DNA of 64,000 bases from Aquimarina rhabdastrellae. GTDB lineage: Bacteria; Bacteroidota; Bacteroidia; Flavobacteriales; Flavobacteriaceae. This document shows, one piece after another, positions 28,798 to 37,406 of the stretch. Location of the stretch: contig CANDNT010000001.1 in the NCBI GenBank assembly GCA_947387485.1, forward strand, positions 620,001 through 684,000, read 5' to 3'. The position numbers were made by a program, and so were the translations under genes. Under the pieces are notes generated by a model. It saw only the letters and a program-made list of their open reading frames with translations, had not been told where the DNA came from and made no database searches. The first letter of the stretch is position 1, and each line of letters begins with the position of its first letter.

Positions 28798-28950
28798 TTG
28801 TTTGATTTTTAAGAAATTAGATTAGTGTTCTATAACAAGAGTATCTTTTGGCGCCTTAAGAGTACTATGTTTTATTCTGTTGACTAAAGTATAAGATGTT
28901 TCTTAAAAAAAATATTTCATCATATTTCATTTAGATAACCAGTCATAAAA

Positions 28951-28983
28951 AAAGGCTATTCTAGAATTTCTAAAATAGCCTTT
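28951..28983 (-). terminator. Terminator of the COG2509 flavoprotein gene
   Basis: Arms AAAGGCTATT and AATAGCCTTT are perfectly complementary over 10 bp around a loop containing TAG/CTA. On the minus strand it ends in a T run (A run at 28947-28953), 20 bases past the stop of the gene ending at 29004. Confidence 0.8.
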
Positions 28984-29003
28984 ATCGTATAGTTTATTTT
29001 CTA

Positions 29004-30563
29004 TTAATTATCAAAATTGGCAATACAAGCTTCTATACATTTTTCTCCATCAATAGCTGCCGATATTATTCCTCCTGCATATCCCGCTCCTTCTCCGCAT
29101 GGATACAATCCTTTGATCTGGGTATGCTCTAGTGTTTTATAATCTCTAGGAATACGTACTGGCGAAGATGTTCTTGATTCTGGTGCATGTACTACGGCTT
29201 CATTAGTCAAATATCCACGCATACGCTGATCAAACATTTTAAATCCTTCTTGTAATGTTTTATGTATAAACTTAGGAAACACCGTTCCCATATCACTTGA
29301 AGTTAATCCTGGTTTATAAGAAGTTTCTGGTAAGTTTGTAGATATTTTTCCTTGTGTCATATCTACCAAACGTTGTGCAGGAACACGTTGTGTTTCTCCA
29401 CCAACTTTAAATGCAGTTTGTTCTATTTGTTTTTGAAAATGCATTCCTGCCAATGGCCCATATGCTGCAAACTCTTTAAAATCTTCTAATCTTAATTCTA
29501 CTACAATTCCACTATTAGAAGTAGGCTGATCTCGTTTTGATGGTGACCATCCATTGGTTACTACTTCTCCAGGACTTGTTGCACATGGGGCAATCACACC
29601 TCCTGGGCACATACAAAATGAATACATTCCTCTACCGCCTACTTGTTTTACTATACTATATGGAGATGGTGGCAAATAGGGACCTCTATCTTCACATTTA
29701 TATTGTATTTGATCTATCAACTGCTGACTGTGTTCAACTCGCACTCCTAACGCAAAAGCTTTGGCTTCTATCTCTATTTCTTTACGATATAACAATTCAA
29801 AAATATCTCGTGCAGAATGCCCTGTTGCCAAAATAACATTTTTTACTTCTAAGGTATCTCCTCCTTCAAGTACTACTCCATTTACAGCTCCATCTTGAAT
29901 TTTAAAATCGACAACTTTGGTTTCAAATAGTACTTTTCCGCCATGAGCGATAATCTTTTCTCTAATCGCAGCTATAATAGCTGGTAATTTATTGGTACCT
30001 ATATGTGGATGAGCATCTACCATAATCTTGGACGTTGCTCCAAATCCAACTAATAACTTAAGAATTCTATTAACATCTCCTCTTTTTTTGGATCGTGTAT
30101 AGAGTTTACCATCACTATATGTTCCTGCTCCTCCTTCACCAAAACAATAATTAGAATTTTCGTTTACTATATGATCTCTATTGATGGCTTTTAAATCTCT
30201 ACGTCTAGCCTGTACATCTTTTCCGCGTTCTAATACTATAGGTTTATATCCTAATTCTACACAACGCAATGCTGCAAATAATCCCGCTGGTCCTGCTCCT
30301 ATAATGGCTATTTCTGGAGCGTTACTCACCTCTGGATATTCTGGTAAGGTAATAGTTTCGTCTACATATTCTTCATTTACATAAACTGCAACTTTCAGAT
30401 TAATTTTAATTGCTTTTTGCCTTGCATCTATAGAGCGTTTAACAATTTGAACATGGGTTATTTCGTTAAACGGAATCCCATTTTTTCTTGCTATATGTCT
30501 CTTTAGTTTTTCTGGTGTAGCTGCTATTTCTGGCGAAACTTGTATTGTAAATTCGTATGGCAA
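29004..30563 (-). CDS. COG2509-type FAD-dependent dehydrogenase
   Basis: This 519-residue soluble flavoprotein has a short N-terminal domain (about 1-85), then the Rossmann dinucleotide fold IAIIGAGPAGLFAALRCVELG with the acidic end in IVLERG. Further signatures are FGEGGAGTYSDGKLYTR, ATGHSARDIFELL, MCPGGVIAPCATSP and the FAD-closing GLYPCGEGAGYAGGIISAA. COG2509 is a conserved, still uncharacterised family seen widely in Bacteroidota and Firmicutes. Substrate unknown. It is separated by 86 bases from the LRR gene. Confidence 0.88.
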   Translation of the reverse strand: MPYEFTIQVSPEIAATPEKLKRHIARKNGIPFNEITHVQIVKRSIDARQKAIKINLKVAVYVNEEYVDETITLPEYPEVSNAPEIAIIGAGPAGLFAALRCVELGYKPIVLERGKDVQARRRDLKAINRDHIVNENSNYCFGEGGAGTYSDGKLYTRSKKRGDVNRILKLLVGFGATSKIMVDAHPHIGTNKLPAIIAAIREKIIAHGGKVLFETKVVDFKIQDGAVNGVVLEGGDTLEVKNVILATGHSARDIFELLYRKEIEIEAKAFALGVRVEHSQQLIDQIQYKCEDRGPYLPPSPYSIVKQVGGRGMYSFCMCPGGVIAPCATSPGEVVTNGWSPSKRDQPTSNSGIVVELRLEDFKEFAAYGPLAGMHFQKQIEQTAFKVGGETQRVPAQRLVDMTQGKISTNLPETSYKPGLTSSDMGTVFPKFIHKTLQEGFKMFDQRMRGYLTNEAVVHAPESRTSSPVRIPRDYKTLEHTQIKGLYPCGEGAGYAGGIISAAIDGEKCIEACIANFDN

Positions 30564-30649
30564 AACGTTCCTTTTTTGTTCTTTCGGTGGCGCGAAGATA
30601 CGATATTACTTCTATTTGTTTTTTATGTAGGTTGGGCTAATTTTATACT

Positions 30650-32044
30650 TTACATAAATGATTTTGGATCTGTATCATATCCTACAAATATTTTTTCTTT
30701 AAACGTTGCTCTCAATGCTTCACGTTCCTCTACACTAAAAGCATTAGGATATATACGTAACTCTTTAAAATTAGGTAACGTTAATAATGCTTTAGGAATA
30801 TCTTTAATCTTATTTCCTCCTATTTCTATGTTCTCTATATTTTTAAGCGCTAATATTTCTTCTGGAAATACCTCAAATTTATTATCAGATAGCACCAATG
30901 TTTTTAGGTTTTGTAATGCTGTTATAGTTGTTGGTAATACTGTCAATTCATTAGCATTAAGATTAAGCCATGTTGTACTGGATGGTAATACTGGTATATC
31001 TTGTAGTTTGTTATTACTCAAACTTATACTAGTCAATTTGTATAATGTCGATATATTCGGAATTTCGATCAATTGATTATACTCAAGACTTAATTGTTCT
31101 AATGATGTTAGTTCCGCTATTTCTTCTGGTAGTTGAGTTATTTTATTGTTAGATAGGTCTAAACGCTTTAATTGTTTTAATTTTTGAATAGCTGCACTAA
31201 TTGTCGTAATTCGATTACTACTTAAATTAAGTTTTTGTAATTGTGGTAATTCATATAATGCTACTGGTATCTCAGATATACATTCCTTTTGCAATTCAAT
31301 ATCTTCAACAGCCTTTAGCTCTTGTATTTCTTCAGGAATACTTCCCCAACCTTGTCTTCCTCCTCTTATAAACTTAGTATTTACAGCATATGACTCTCCA
31401 AAAAGAATTACTCTTCCGCTAGCTAGCGTTGAAAAATCTTTAAATACCTGCACATTTTCTAATTCCCATTCTACACATAGGGTACATTCTTCATCTTCTT
31501 CTTGGGTTGCATAAAAGAGTGAATATTCTGTATCATGCCAATAATTACTAACCATCAAGAACGTATCATCCTTTTTAATGGTTTTAAATATTGAACTATC
31601 TAATAATTCTATTACTGCTATTTCTACAAATCCAATAAATAATCGTTGAAACAAATACAATTCGCCTCGTAGTTCATCTTGCCAATTAGGAATATCTTCA
31701 AAAATAAGATTTACCAATACTGTTCCATCAATTTCATATTCACCTAAATCAGGATCTAACCACTCCTCATAAGTTGTACCCGAATCTAAATACATCCAAG
31801 CTTGATCAAAAGAATGATCATCCCAACAAAAAGCAAACGTCCCGATAATTTCTTCTTCTTCGGTTATTCTCTCATAACTTTTTTCTAATACAGCTTTAAG
31901 ACTTCCTAGAGTTTCATCAATAGCTATAGCTTGTAGTCGTGTTATTATTTCTGGATGTTCTTTAATCCATCGATTAGGACTTTTTTCTAATCGCTTGACA
32001 CTAGCTGTTATATATTGTTGAAGTTTTATACGGTTTTGATTCAT
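30650..32044 (-). CDS. Leucine-rich repeat protein
   Basis: This 464-residue cytosolic protein has an N-terminal region of about 230 residues of unknown fold (MNQNRIKLQQYITASVKRLE..., DDHSFDQAWMYLDSG) and then about nine LRRs (LQKLNLSSNRITTISAAIQK, LKRLDLSNNKITQLPEEIAE, and so on to about 440). LRR arrays bind proteins. There is no signal peptide, so it acts inside the cell. A TTG-N19-TATCTTTA promoter lies just upstream. The N-terminal domain is unrecognised. Confidence 0.8.
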   Translation of the reverse strand: MNQNRIKLQQYITASVKRLEKSPNRWIKEHPEIITRLQAIAIDETLGSLKAVLEKSYERITEEEEIIGTFAFCWDDHSFDQAWMYLDSGTTYEEWLDPDLGEYEIDGTVLVNLIFEDIPNWQDELRGELYLFQRLFIGFVEIAVIELLDSSIFKTIKKDDTFLMVSNYWHDTEYSLFYATQEEDEECTLCVEWELENVQVFKDFSTLASGRVILFGESYAVNTKFIRGGRQGWGSIPEEIQELKAVEDIELQKECISEIPVALYELPQLQKLNLSSNRITTISAAIQKLKQLKRLDLSNNKITQLPEEIAELTSLEQLSLEYNQLIEIPNISTLYKLTSISLSNNKLQDIPVLPSSTTWLNLNANELTVLPTTITALQNLKTLVLSDNKFEVFPEEILALKNIENIEIGGNKIKDIPKALLTLPNFKELRIYPNAFSVEEREALRATFKEKIFVGYDTDPKSFM

Positions 32045-32070
32045 TGCTTCTTTTGATTGGATTCGTTTTA

Positions 32071-32100
32071 TAAAGATATTTTTTTTCTAGTAATTAACAA
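32071..32100 (-). promoter_or_regulatory. Promoter of the LRR gene
   Basis: On the minus strand a TTG -33 element (32098-32100) is followed after 19 bases by TATCTTTA (32071-32078), one base off the Bacteroidota -7 consensus TAnnTTTG. The start codon is 26 bases further on. Confidence 0.6.
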
Positions 32101-32200
32101 TCGAGTCTGTTTCATTTTTGAGCGTTGGTTATGGCAATCCTCACCCAATCAATGCCTTATTTATTTTGCATAAAAATCTGCTATTTTTTTATGCTGCTCT

Positions 32201-32232
32201 TTGATATACAATCCTTATCTTGTGTATCTTTG
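32201..32232 (+). promoter_or_regulatory. Bacteroidota promoter of the batA-like operon
   Basis: A TTG -33 (32201-32203) is followed after 21 bases by the exact -7 element TATCTTTG (32225-32232). It sits 17 bases before the ATG at 32250. This position rules out the longer frame start at 32220, which would lie inside the promoter. Confidence 0.8.
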
Positions 32233-32249
32233 ACAAACAAATTATAGGA

Positions 32250-34160
32250 ATGCAGTTTAAACACCCAGAATTTCTTTACGCATTATTTGCTTTAATAATC
32301 CCTATTCTTGTTCATTTATTTCAATTACGTCGCTTTAAGAAAGTACTTTTTACCAATGTTCAATTCTTAAAACAAGTAGAAATTCAAACTCGTAAAAGTT
32401 CGCAAATCAAAAAATGGCTTACTTTATTAGCTCGTCTTTTAGCTTTTGCTGCTATAGTTCTTGCTTTTGCACAACCCTTTTTTACTTCAAAAAATAGCGC
32501 TGTTCAAACTCAGGATACCGTGATTTATCTAGACAATTCGTTTAGTATGGAAGCTAAAGGTGCTCGTGGCCCGTTATTACAACGTAGCATCCAAGAATTA
32601 ATTAGTGCTATTCCTGAAGAAGAAGAAGTTTCATTATTTACTAATGATTTAAGTTTTAAAAATACCTATATCAAAGATATTCAAAATGACTTATTAGATC
32701 TTTCATACAGTGCAAATCAATTGTCATATGATGCTGCATTTCTTAAAGCCAAAACACTTTTAACTGATTCTAAAGCACAATTGAAACGCATTATTTTAAT
32801 TTCGGATTTTCAACAAAAAGGAGAAACTATACAGTTTGTATCTCCTGAAAATACTCAAGTGGATCTTATTCAATTACAAGCTGAAACTACTCAAAATATT
32901 GCTATTGATACTTTATTTCTTTCAAAAAACGAAGCAAATGAACTGCTATTAAATGCACAATTAAGTACAGGGGATCAAGCTGTAGATAATGTTTCCTTGG
33001 CTTTATATAACAAAGATAATCTCATTGCAAAAACAGGTATTACCATAGCTCAAAACAGACAGGCTACTACCGAATTTATTTTACCAAAGAATACAGAGAT
33101 TTTAGGAAAACTTACTATTTCTGATCCTAATATTACTTTTGACAACACTCGTTATTTCACCATGAACACTCCCGAAAAAATCAAAGTTTTGGCAATTAAT
33201 GAGGTTGCAGATGATTTTATCAAACGTATTTGTACTGAAAATGAATTTGAATTAAAAACTACCAGTTTAAAACAATTAAATTATAATGATATTGCCGAAG
33301 TTAATGTTGTTTTTCTTAACGAAATAGCACAACTTCCTGTTTCTCTTATAAACACTTTACAAACGTTTATGAATTCTGGTGGTATTGTGTGTTTTGTTCC
33401 TGCTATCAACGGAAGCCTAAGTTCGTATCAACAACTTATTCCTTCTTTACAAAGAATTCAAAATCAAGAAAAAAAGATTACAACTATAGCTTTCAATCAT
33501 CCGCTATATCAAGGTGTTTTTGATAAAAAAATAACTAATTTTCAATATCCAAAGGTTAACCAGTATTATACAACATCGGTAACTAACGCTATTCTTAGTT
33601 ATGAAGATAGTCGCCCTTTCTTATATCAATACAATAATCTTTTTGTTTTTACTGCGGCTTTAAGTAGTGAAAATTCAAACTTTATCAATGCACCTCTTAT
33701 AGTTCCCACAGTATATAATATTGCTAGACAAAGTCTACAACTTCCTCAAATAGCATATCAAATTGGTGTACCTAATCAATATGACATCAATACACAGTTA
33801 CAACAAGACGAAATTTTATCATTAGTTACTACAGAGGAACAAGTGATTCCGTTACAGCAAACTTATGCTTCAAAAGTACGCATCACTACAAACGAAACTC
33901 CTGCCAAAGCCGGAATTTATGCTGTACAGAATAAAGAAGATATCTTACAGTATGTAAGTTATAACTATAATACATCAGAGAGCAAATTGAATTACCATTC
34001 ACTTGAAGATACTGCAAATTATACCGTGCACGAAAATGTAACTTCCTTGTTTGACCAAATACAAGAAGACAATTCTTTGCAAGAACTTTGGAAATGGTTT
34101 GTTATTTTTGCGCTAGGATTTTTATTGATCGAAATTTTATTGTTAAAACACTTAAAATGA
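32250..34160 (+). CDS. BatA / von Willebrand factor A-domain membrane protein
   Basis: This protein of about 636 residues starts MQFKHPEFLYALFALIIPILVHLF, matching the BatA N-terminal signature. A second helix is at about 52-72, a VWA-type domain has the MIDAS DNSFS in IYLDNSFSMEAKG, a long periplasmic part follows, and a C-terminal helix ends the protein. Bat-like proteins contribute to aerotolerance or envelope stress in Bacteroides, but stand-alone homologues like this are uncharacterised. The dihydroorotase-like gene overlaps its stop (ATGA at 34157-34160), so the two are translationally coupled. The start at 32250 is preferred over 32220 because a promoter occupies 32201-32232. Confidence 0.85.
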   Translation: MQFKHPEFLYALFALIIPILVHLFQLRRFKKVLFTNVQFLKQVEIQTRKSSQIKKWLTLLARLLAFAAIVLAFAQPFFTSKNSAVQTQDTVIYLDNSFSMEAKGARGPLLQRSIQELISAIPEEEEVSLFTNDLSFKNTYIKDIQNDLLDLSYSANQLSYDAAFLKAKTLLTDSKAQLKRIILISDFQQKGETIQFVSPENTQVDLIQLQAETTQNIAIDTLFLSKNEANELLLNAQLSTGDQAVDNVSLALYNKDNLIAKTGITIAQNRQATTEFILPKNTEILGKLTISDPNITFDNTRYFTMNTPEKIKVLAINEVADDFIKRICTENEFELKTTSLKQLNYNDIAEVNVVFLNEIAQLPVSLINTLQTFMNSGGIVCFVPAINGSLSSYQQLIPSLQRIQNQEKKITTIAFNHPLYQGVFDKKITNFQYPKVNQYYTTSVTNAILSYEDSRPFLYQYNNLFVFTAALSSENSNFINAPLIVPTVYNIARQSLQLPQIAYQIGVPNQYDINTQLQQDEILSLVTTEEQVIPLQQTYASKVRITTNETPAKAGIYAVQNKEDILQYVSYNYNTSESKLNYHSLEDTANYTVHENVTSLFDQIQEDNSLQELWKWFVIFALGFLLIEILLLKHLK

Positions 34161-35413
34161 AAGTGCTCTTAAAAGCTGCTACTATAGTCGACTCTAAGTC
34201 GCCTTATCACAAACAAATTGTAGATATCTATATTGAAAAAGGTATCATCAAACAAATTGGTCAATCACTTACTGTCGACGACACTACACAAATAGTTGAA
34301 GTTGAAGATTTACATGTTTCTTCTGGTTGGTTTGATTCTAGTGTTTGTATTGGAGAGCCTGGATATGAAGAGCGCGAAACTGTAGCTAATGCTTTAGTTG
34401 TAGCTGCAAAAAGTGGTTTCACTCATATTGCTGTACAACCTAATAGCAATCCTATAATTGATAGTAGCACAACTTTAAGTTTCTTAAAAAATAAAGCTTG
34501 GGGTAACGCTACCGAGTTACATCCTATTGGAGCATTAACTATGCAGTCAAAAGGTATAGATCTAGCCGAACTATATGATATGCAACAACAGGGTGCTATT
34601 GCTTTTGGTGATTATAAAAAATCAATTAACAATCCTAATCTATTAAAGTTAGCCTTATTATATGCTCAAAATTTTGACGGATTAGTACAGTCTTATCCTC
34701 AAGATAATCAAATTGCAGGAAAAGGTATTGTTAACGAAGAAGAACAAAGTACATTATTAGGGTTAAAAGGTATTCCTGCTCTAGCAGAAGAATTACAAAT
34801 TGCTCGTGACTTATATATTCTTGAATATACGGGAGGAAAATTACATGTTCCTACAATTTCTACAGCAAAATCTGTTGCTTTGATACGTGAAGCCAAAGCT
34901 AAAGGTTTACAAGTAAGTTGCAGTGTTGCGGTACATCATCTAGCTCTTACAGATACTTTATTACAAGAGTTTGATACCAATTATAAAGTACAACCTCCTT
35001 TACGTACACAAAATGATGTAACTGCACTTATCGCAGGTGTTAATGATGGCACTATAGATATGATCACTAGCGATCATCGTCCTATGGATATTGAACATAA
35101 AAAAGTAGAATTTGATAATGCTGCATATGGTACTATAGGTCTAGAAAGTACTTATGGTATTTGTGCTACGCTTTTAGATACTGATACCTTAGTTCGTGCA
35201 TTAACTGCTGGGAAATCTATTTTTGGCATTGACAATGCTATTATTACTGAAGGAGCTATCGCAGATTTAACTTTATTTAATACACAAGGTAACACCACAT
35301 TTACAACAAATGATATCTTGTCTACTTCAAAGAATTCTGCTTTTATCGATCAAAAAGTCAAAGGTCATGTTTATGGCGTTTATGCAAATCAACAATTAAT
35401 TTTAAAATCATAA
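34157..35413 (+). CDS. Dihydroorotase-like protein lacking metal ligands
   Basis: This protein of about 418 residues has the amidohydrolase fold and sequence of class I dihydroorotase (GEPGYEERETVANALVVAAKSGFT, AFGDYKKS, SDHRPMDIEHKK). The catalytic HxHxR of the metal site is replaced by Ser62-Val-Cys64-Ile-Gly66. The HxxHVST segment is HVPTIST, and the usual His of the middle ligand set is absent. It is therefore probably not a dihydroorotase but a non-catalytic relative like PyrC' of Pseudomonas, which stabilises aspartate transcarbamoylase. A pyrR gene (1-491) lies in the same window but not adjacent. Its start overlaps the batA stop by ATGA; the ORF could begin at 34088, but MKVLLKAATIV is the family start. 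Confidence 0.85.
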   Translation: MKVLLKAATIVDSKSPYHKQIVDIYIEKGIIKQIGQSLTVDDTTQIVEVEDLHVSSGWFDSSVCIGEPGYEERETVANALVVAAKSGFTHIAVQPNSNPIIDSSTTLSFLKNKAWGNATELHPIGALTMQSKGIDLAELYDMQQQGAIAFGDYKKSINNPNLLKLALLYAQNFDGLVQSYPQDNQIAGKGIVNEEEQSTLLGLKGIPALAEELQIARDLYILEYTGGKLHVPTISTAKSVALIREAKAKGLQVSCSVAVHHLALTDTLLQEFDTNYKVQPPLRTQNDVTALIAGVNDGTIDMITSDHRPMDIEHKKVEFDNAAYGTIGLESTYGICATLLDTDTLVRALTAGKSIFGIDNAIITEGAIADLTLFNTQGNTTFTTNDILSTSKNSAFIDQKVKGHVYGVYANQQLILKS

Positions 35414-35420
35414 TATTACC

Positions 35421-35747
35421 ATGCAATCGAATTATGCCAAAGAAGGGAAAACTGCTGCAATTGTAGCTTATCTTTCAATTATAGGAACTATCATTGCTTA
35501 TTTCTTAAATAATGATAGCAAAAACACTTTTGCTAATTTCCATATTAGACAAGGATTAGGTGTTTGGGTTACCTTTTATCTATTAGGTGCATTGGTCTCT
35601 ATTTTTGATTCATGGATGATCTCTTTTCCTTTTTATATTTTTATCGTTGTATTAATTTTTTATGGATTAATTACAGCAATCAGAGAAGAAGAAAAACCCG
35701 TTCCATTTTTGGGTGAACGTTTTCAAGAATGGTTCAAATTTATTTAA
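35421..35747 (+). CDS. Tic20/DUF4870-like small membrane protein
   Basis: This 108-residue protein has three hydrophobic helices (about 12-32, 48-62 and 68-88) and the segment NFHIRQGLGVWVTFYLLG that is typical of the DUF4870/Tic20-like import-component family found in Bacteroidota. It ends in a soluble, aromatic tail (VPFLGERFQEWFKFI). It follows the dihydroorotase-like gene by 7 bases and closes the operon at a terminator. Function unknown. Confidence 0.75.
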   Translation: MQSNYAKEGKTAAIVAYLSIIGTIIAYFLNNDSKNTFANFHIRQGLGVWVTFYLLGALVSIFDSWMISFPFYIFIVVLIFYGLITAIREEEKPVPFLGERFQEWFKFI

Positions 35748-35759
35748 TCAACATATTAT

Positions 35760-35782
35760 AGACTAACTTAAAGAGTTAGTCT
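35760..35782 (+). terminator. Terminator of the batA operon
   Basis: A perfect 9-bp stem AGACTAACT/AGTTAGTCT with a five-base loop is followed by TCCTTTTTT. It lies 12 bases past the stop of the Tic20-like gene. Confidence 0.85.
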
Positions 35783-35812
35783 TCCTTTTTTATATAAAAA
35801 AACAATTTACTA

Positions 35813-36622
35813 TTGGCATTAAAGATTTTTAAATCAATCTTAAAACTCATCATTTTCTTGATGCTCACTGTGATTACGCAAATTGGTGGTATCATTTATG
35901 CTTTTGTAGAGCTTTTACCTTTACGCCGCTTTGCGCGTTATCGTTTTTTAAAAATTGTCATCTTTACTGTATTATATGCGGTAAGTACATTTTATGCAGT
36001 ACCTAAAGTTGCTGCACTTTATGGAAGAGTACCTATACACGATACGCCTAATTTAAAAGCGCATTCTGTAATTACTAAATTATGTAATAGAAATTATGTT
36101 GATCCATCTCTTAATACAGTATTAAAACAAGCTGCAATTGCATTACATAGAAAACACCAAGGAATTTATCTTGTTTACTTAGATGCTAGTTTTCCTTTTT
36201 TTAATCAATTTCCGTTATTACCTCATCTTAGTCATAATGATGGAAAGAAGATCGATATTAGTTTTATCTATAAAGATCAAAATGGCAATCTTGTCAATCA
36301 AAAACCTTCTATAAGTGGTTATGGTGTTTTTGAAGCACCAACAGGAAAAGAGCATAATCAAATCATAACGTGTAAACAACAAGGTAGTTATTGGTATGAT
36401 TTTACTCAATATGCTACATTGGGTACCATATATACCGATTTAGCTTTTGCTAAAAAGGCTACAAAAGACTTACTTTTGGAACTCCTTAAACGCAAAGACG
36501 TTCAAAAAATATTTATAGAACCTCATCTTAAAGATCGCTTACAACTTAAGAGTTCAAAAATTCGTTTTCAGGGTTGTAGTGCCGTTCGTCATGATGATCA
36601 TATACATTTAGAAATACAATAA
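35813..36622 (+). CDS. LAS-superfamily (D-Ala-D-Ala metallopeptidase-like) membrane protein, TTG start
   Basis: This protein of 269 residues begins with TTG (35813), reading LALKIFKS, and has two N-terminal membrane segments (about 12-38 and 46-66) with a periplasmic domain after them. The LAS metallopeptidase fingerprint is present: H141xxxxxxD148 in SHNDGKKIDIS, and the C-terminal HxH H263-I-H265 in HDDHIHLEI, similar to MepA and VanY relatives. This predicts a zinc murein peptidase, though the intervening sequence is divergent. The esterase gene starts 12 bases after the stop. A downstream ATG would cut off the first helix, hence the TTG. Confidence 0.75.
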   Translation: MALKIFKSILKLIIFLMLTVITQIGGIIYAFVELLPLRRFARYRFLKIVIFTVLYAVSTFYAVPKVAALYGRVPIHDTPNLKAHSVITKLCNRNYVDPSLNTVLKQAAIALHRKHQGIYLVYLDASFPFFNQFPLLPHLSHNDGKKIDISFIYKDQNGNLVNQKPSISGYGVFEAPTGKEHNQIITCKQQGSYWYDFTQYATLGTIYTDLAFAKKATKDLLLELLKRKDVQKIFIEPHLKDRLQLKSSKIRFQGCSAVRHDDHIHLEIQ

Positions 36623-36634
36623 TTATCAACTTAT

Positions 36635-37294
36635 ATGCAAACAAAAAATCTCTCTCTATATCATATTATTCAAGAACCAAAAATAAAGAAGGAACATACA
36701 CCTGCTTTATTTTTATTTCACGGTTATGGTAGCGATGAAAAAGATCTGTTCTCTTTTGCTTCAGAGTTACCAGAAGAATTGTTTATCATTTCTGTTCGTG
36801 CACCTCATCCTATGCAACCTTATGGTAATGCTTGGTATGCTATTCATTGGGATGCTAGTGATGGTAAACTTAATGATGTTCCTCAAGCTATTGCGTCTAG
36901 AGATGCTATAGTTAATTTTATTGAAGAAGCCATTACTGCTTATGATTTAGATCCAACTAATATTTCCCTGTTAGGTTTTAGTCAAGGTGCAATTTTAAGT
37001 TATGCAGTAGCCTTATCATATCCAGAAAAAGTTAAGAACATTGTTGCTTTAAGCGGTTATATAAGTGCAGATTTCTTTGCAGATGGTTATACTTCAAATG
37101 ATTTCTCTAAGCTTAATATTTATTGTTCTCACGGTAGTGTGGATCAAGTAATTCCTATTCAATTAGCACGTCAAACGCCTAGCTTCTTAAAATCACTAGG
37201 CATTACGACTACGCTTAACGAATTTCCGGTAGGTCATGGAGTTGCTCCTCAAAACTTTTATCAATTTAAAGAATGGTTAAGTAAGTTGATATAA
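36635..37294 (+). CDS. Carboxylesterase/phospholipase-like alpha/beta hydrolase
   Basis: This 219-residue cytosolic hydrolase has FLFHGYGSDEKDL (oxyanion loop), LLGFSQGAILSYA (nucleophile Ser), SHGSVDQVIP (Asp) and the catalytic His in PVGHGVAPQ, which is the Est/YpfH-like serine esterase pattern. The family acts on short acyl esters or lysophospholipids. It is co-transcribed with the LAS peptidase gene (12-base gap). Confidence 0.85.
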   Translation: MQTKNLSLYHIIQEPKIKKEHTPALFLFHGYGSDEKDLFSFASELPEELFIISVRAPHPMQPYGNAWYAIHWDASDGKLNDVPQAIASRDAIVNFIEEAITAYDLDPTNISLLGFSQGAILSYAVALSYPEKVKNIVALSGYISADFFADGYTSNDFSKLNIYCSHGSVDQVIPIQLARQTPSFLKSLGITTTLNEFPVGHGVAPQNFYQFKEWLSKLI

Positions 37295-37406
37295 ACTAGA
37301 GAGACCTATAAGGTAACGAACTTTCTATTTTACAAATTCATTAACGCTCTTGAATACAAAAATACTCTTGTAACTTTTGTATTTTCGTAAAAACTACTAA
37401 ACATAT

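Noticed and set aside
32220..32249. Longer start of the BatA-like protein
   Set aside because: It overlaps the exact -7 element TATCTTTG, and the family begins at MQFKHPEF.
34088..34156. Longer start of the dihydroorotase-like protein
   Set aside because: The 23 extra residues come from the overlapping 3' end of the batA gene in another frame; MKVLLKAATIV is the family start.
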